Assembly: GCA_020226215.1 (NCBI GenBank)
Contig: CM035233.1
Span: 23,129,150-23,193,149, forward strand
Direction of reading: 5' to 3'
DNA: 64,000 nt
Source of the DNA: Sindora glabra
Lineage: Eukaryota > Streptophyta > Magnoliopsida > Fabales > Fabaceae
Part shown: one piece after another, positions 59,285 through 64,000 of the stretch
Layout of the letters: each line of letters begins with the position of its first letter
Numbering within the stretch: the stretch's first letter is position 1
Program-made: the position numbers and the translations under genes
The notes under the pieces: generated by a model
What the model was told of the DNA's origin: nothing
Seen by the model: the letters and a program-made list of their open reading frames with translations, nothing else
Database searches by the model: none

Positions 59285-61015
59285 CACGACACCTAGACCT
59301 CACCAAGCGAGACCACAAAGTATATTGCACATCACATCTTGTCAACAAGGTCTTTCGCCGAATAGGCCATCCTTAACGCATCAAGGGAACAAAAGAGCTC
59401 ACTACTAGAGTAGTAGGTCGCTTTTAAAAGATGAAGGAGGTGTCTACAGTCTGGAACTTAGCCTTAGCTCATTAAAATGTATTTGCCATGGCTTTCAACC
59501 ACAACATCGCCTTTGCTATATTTGCATTATCACAATTACACTACATGTGCCTTTAACGTTCTAAAGCTTAACCTTGCCCAATGCTTATCTATTAAGGTGG
59601 CATGCCAACCAAAGAAATTGAGTTTTGTCATCTCAGCAAGCCTGGCAGTGCTTTCTTCACCCGATTGCCGTTGTGGTCTAAGGGTCTAAGTTACGTCAAA
59701 TAAGGGAAGTTTTCCTCTGGCCATACATTTCTCTATAATTATTTGTTTCGTTTAAATATGTTCTTCCCATTGTCATGCTATTGTTGAATTCATAAGTACA
59801 TCTAAGATATCACGGGGATGAGATAAAAAGGATAAAAAGGTAACACACTACTTTAAAGCAAACATACTTTTGGAAGAGAAGGATCGAATTATGCTCTTAA
59901 TCGTGATCTCATTTTTGCTTAAGAATCTACAAGATCCCAACTAAAGTCCTCTCTTGCCTAAAGCAGTGATTTCTTCCCAATTCTTTTTATTTTACATTTT
60001 TGCTCTTGTGATGCTTAATATATCTTCATTTAACTGTTATCCCCCGTAAACATTTATCTCTAAATTCCTTGAATATGCTACTATCAATATATTTTTAGTT
60101 AAAATGTAGTAATATTTTGATGAGTAAATACTCAGCAATATATGTATAGATAGTGACATTAGTAGTTCGTATCCACTTATCTAACAATAGCAAAAAATAT
60201 TACGGTCTCTTTATTCTTCTACATCAGGATAACACTTTCTAAAGTAACAGTATTATAATTCATACATTAATAATGATAAAGCAATTTTTAATTATGTATG
60301 TATTATTTTTGTATTTAAAATGTCTTTAATTCCTTGTTTTTATTTCACATAATATGTCTCATGTTCTATTTTTATAGTTTTATATTTTATTTTAGGCTAG
60401 AAATATTAATTCTATATTCTCCTTGACTTCTTGACAAGAGGTTCTATGCCACGCTTTACCCTTTATTTAAATTCTTTTAACATATATTATTATTATTATG
60501 AGAAGTTTCATGTGAAAAGACTATCTTGCCTTTATCTGGATAGTGCTAAATGACAAATTCTAAAGCACAAACTTACACACAACTTGTGTTATTATTGTCC
60601 TTACGACCTTCTTATTGATATTTATATTTCAGCATTAATGTTAGTTTATTACTATTATTGATAATGATTATTTATTACTATTATTGTTAGTTTTCTTTAT
60701 CACATGTGATGCCAGTAACCCCTGGACCATCATACGGTCAGATTATATGATATAACACACCTTTCTGAGCAAAGTCACAAGATATTAACTATACACAATG
60801 TGACAATGGGACTACACACCTACTATCACACGCACTACCTCATGGAAGATATGAAGGTTTGTTGTTTGAGAAAAAGCCCACTTTTAAAAGGCAGAAGGGA
60901 CGACCTCGAACCAACCGCGGATCCCTCATCAATCACAAGGCATGTTCAAATTCAGGTCTTTGCCTAAGCACGCTCTTGGCATGCACCGTGTCAGGAAATA
61001 AGAAAGGAAATCTTT

Positions 61016-61325
61016 TCTCTTTCATTGCTATTCAGTTTTTATTTCTTTAATAACTGCTGCATTATTTTATTTCTAATTAGATTCTTTTATTGCATATTTT
61101 ACTTAACCTTTGTATCATGATCTTTAATACTACTATGCATATTTATGTTGAATTTACGATTTATAATTATTCTCTTTCATTGCTATTCAGTTTTTATTTC
61201 TTTAATAACTGCTGCATTATTTTATTTCTAATTAGATTCTTTTATTGCATATTTTACTTAACCTTTGTATCATGATCTTTAATACTACTATGCATATTTA
61301 TGTTGAATTTACGATTTATAATTAT
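61016..61325. repeat. 155-bp perfect-looking tandem duplication
   Basis: 61016-61170 and 61171-61325 read the same throughout by eye, from TCTCTTTCATTGCTATTCAG to ACGATTTATAATTAT. Identity over 155 bp of neutral AT-rich DNA implies a recent event (or an assembly artefact). Confidence 0.93.
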
Positions 61326-63024
61326 TATTATTATATGATATATCATATTTACTTTTGCAATGATACTACATATTGCCTATTTTTTGCTTTATTTTTTCCC
61401 TTACTAAGGATAAATTCATTACTTCTGGTCAACACTTGAATCTCACACTCTTTATATAACAACATACCTCTTTCGAGCTATATTTCTTCCTGATTGATGA
61501 TTGATTAATTTAATATTATTATCATATTAAATTCATTATTTAATGGTCAACACTAAGTTCTGCATTTTATCGCCCCCACAATATGAGAACATCCCCTGCT
61601 AAACTTATATTATTTGATGATTGATGACTGATTAATTTAATCTTTATTGCAAAGAAATGTCAAATTATATTGCTTTATTATCGTTCAAATTAATCTTTAC
61701 TGTAACATTAAATCTAATTGATATTTGGCATCTTTTATTTTTTATATTATAGGATGATAGTTTTTCTTAATGGTATATTGCTTTTATTTAATTAATATAT
61801 ACTTACCTATAATAGCTTAATGCATTCTACTACTAATAGATTTTTCCTCTGAAGCGAGTTATTATTTTGTGTCTTAATCTTTGCGCTATCTTTTCTCTAC
61901 TACTATTGTTGTTTCATGAAGTAATGCATGAGAAGATTATCTTTAATCTCTGATTAGTTGTTAAAAAAGAAAGAAAGAAGTTCTAAGCATATGTTTACAT
62001 ACAATTTACGTTATAATTATCACATTTTACCATTTTATTAATTTTAGACATTTATACTATTGACTTCTAAATATTTAGCTGGTAATTTACAACTTATTTT
62101 CTTTATTATCTCATGTTAATAACTTTCGTATTGTCACAACTTCACCCTTCTAGGCCAAACCCCAAGACAACAAGTGCACGTAATGGGACAACGCCAGTAA
62201 CTACCACATTTACATCTTTGTTCCTTAGCAATGATTCAGCAATCTCGTGGTTCAGTAGTTCCCTCTCCTATATTACCATTGCAATGTAGCATTGCTTTAA
62301 AAGACTAACTCTCAAATATGCTCAATAGATAAGAGCCGTGCCAAAATCTCATCACTTATGGAGTAGCTCACTCTTAAAAATGAATAGTTCATCAATAGCT
62401 CACTCTTAAAAGAGCATAAAAATGAATAGTTCATCAAACTATTTAACCTACACCTATCGACAACGGTGCGCCAACTTTTTTCGCAAGCGCCACATCAAAT
62501 TAGCAACTCACTACCATATTTAATACTATTATAATCAATATTGTGCCAAAAAATGATACTTCCCACATGTGCATAGCGTCGCCATTGGGATACTGTCCAC
62601 TCAAGTTGTCGCCTCTAAGGATGGAGTGAGATCTCCTAATAGGAAAGCATTCTTTTAACGTTTTCACTCTATTCCTATTATATTTTATTATTTGTCTTGA
62701 AAAGACATATTAATTCGTTATTCATGACTTTGCATGATATTCATGTGTATATCAATTGTTGTTAATAAAGTGAGAATCCTTCAATAGCGAACCTTTCTTA
62801 TCTCATTTAGTATTATATAAATCATAAACATATTTCACGAATATTTCCTTTACATGAGACATAAATAGTATAACATAACTAACACAACTTGTTATGAGTA
62901 ACACCTCACCACAGCTTTGCTAAGATTGCTTAACGTGCCAAAATATAAGCTTTTTTTTATATATATAATAGCAGGATTGGTTAAATTAATAAAGATATTC
63001 ACACAAGGATCATAAATCAAACTT

Positions 63025-63230
63025 TAGATGTAGTAGAAGGCATAAATTCTTTAAAAAAGATTAGATGCCACTTGAACAAAAGTTCTAACAAAATATGAGC
63101 CACTTTAACCCATTTTATATATACTACTAGAAGTAATGGAAGGCACAAATCCTTTAAGAAAGATTGGACGCCACTTGAACAAAAGTTCTGGCAAAATATG
63201 AGCCATTTTAACCCATTTCATATACATGTT
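63025..63230. repeat. 103-bp diverged tandem duplication
   Basis: GCCACTTGAACAAAAGTTCT occurs at 63067 and 63170; the flanking AAGGCA(C/T)AAAT..TTTAA(G/A)AAAGATT and AAAATATGAGCCA.TTTAACCCATTT blocks repeat with about ten differences. Confidence 0.88.
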
Positions 63231-64000
63231 TGACAAGTACATGACTTATGCATCTAACACTTCACATATTCATACTATCCACATCTAATTAAATTCTTAT
63301 CTGTTCGACATTCTCATATTGGCATTATATATTTTAACTTATATATTACATCTTTTATTTACTTTAAACCAAACTTATATTTATTCCCTTACATTAATCT
63401 TTCATGCTTCCAATAATCATTTATCTCTTGTAATATAAAATAAATTCCTCCTCATATTACTTTATGCTTTCTCTATTTTTACAAGACCTTAACATTTAGG
63501 GGTCCAAAGGCTTGAAGAATCAAGAGAAAAACCAATCAAACCTCATGGCAAAGTTAACTCATTCAATAGTAACTCAATTCAAAAAAGATAAACACTAAAA
63601 TCTTTCAAGCTAAGCATGGCTTCTCACAAAGAGGGCCTAACATGCACTATCTAGCCCTTCTCAACATGCTTAGGCATATCTCTTAAGATATCATAACTTT
63701 CAATAACTTACAATAACATGCATAAAAATGCCTTTCATCTTATTCCAAAAATGGAAAAATTTATAGCAACATGCATAAAAACACTATTCATTTTATTCCC
63801 GAAAGGAACTTATCATTAATTGCATTCAATGTGAGTATCAAATGTGGTACAAATTGCTTGAGAAAGCATAGGAAAAGGGTTTCATCCTATTACAACACCT
63901 TTTTCCATAAGAAGTCAAGGTAAAAGCCCATTTCTTAATATCTTTTTGGCCTTTCCATCTAGCAGTCGATCTTCCCCTATGCAATTATTAAGCATGGTAA

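Larger units (their letters stand above)
59285..64000. other. AT-rich spacer, no gene seen
   Basis: Short open frames only, none with recognisable motifs. Apart from two tandem duplications (listed), there are small repeats such as CTCACTCTTAAAA..AATGAATAGTTCATCA at about 62368-62436 and ACATGCATAAAAA..TTTTATTCC at about 63717-63800. It may contain decayed retrotransposon DNA that I cannot assign. Confidence 0.4.

Noticed and set aside
61090..61439. Two overlapping hydrophobic open frames with the same N-terminus
   Set aside because: A by-product of the 155-bp tandem duplication in AT-rich DNA; no protein features.

Overview
The window is AT-rich nuclear DNA of a flowering plant, most likely a eudicot. 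The evidence is an intron-free organellar-type PPR gene, an ALFIN-type PHD-finger fragment, plant hAT and Ty3/gypsy relics, and LTR elements primed by initiator tRNA-Met. Only one intact protein gene can be supported: a P-class pentatricopeptide repeat gene on the minus strand (24299-25780), closest in my memory to Arabidopsis At2g15980. Nearly everything else is transposable-element DNA or its debris, plus unassigned AT-rich spacer.

Layout. 1.1-3.1 kb: broken hAT transposase. 3.8-4.1 kb: broken ALFIN-like PHD finger. 4.9-5.4 kb: 232-bp tandem duplication carrying hAT-like ends. 7.8-18.9 kb: a rearranged nest in which a long LTR (family A) was split by a gypsy-type element (family B), and half of it now lies inverted. 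19.5-21.9 kb: a 2.4-kb non-autonomous copia-like element with a perfect target duplication (TSD). 24.3-25.8 kb: the PPR gene. 26.6-29.1 kb: another family B relic. 29.1-31.8 and 33.0-37.0 kb: two more family A LTRs, the second split by a 1.57-kb solo LTR (family D). 39.4-41.0 kb: an inverted second family D solo LTR. 42.3-44.1 kb: gene-like fragments. 45.6-52.0 kb: a complete but decayed gypsy-type element with direct LTRs and a TSD. 53.4-59.3 kb: a visibly less AT-rich LTR-internal-LTR-internal-LTR tandem array. 59.3-64 kb: spacer with two short tandem duplications.

The most interesting signals are in family B. (1) All three internal copies (15.9-18.5, 27.2-29.1 and 48.1-51.0 kb) share the same scrambled pol order: protease, pre-RT spacer, RNase H tail, integrase N-terminal domain, then the C-terminal half of reverse transcriptase. 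This points to a non-autonomous lineage that multiplied after its pol was scrambled. (2) In two copies the LTR next to the polypurine tract is inverted relative to the internal region. In one the join falls exactly at an LTR terminus. (3) Matching target duplications let the 7.8-18.9 kb nest be explained as one such insertion into an A LTR followed by one LTR-LTR inversion. All coordinates were read by eye, so weakly conserved boundaries may be off by tens of bases. I found no rRNA, tRNA or CRISPR features.
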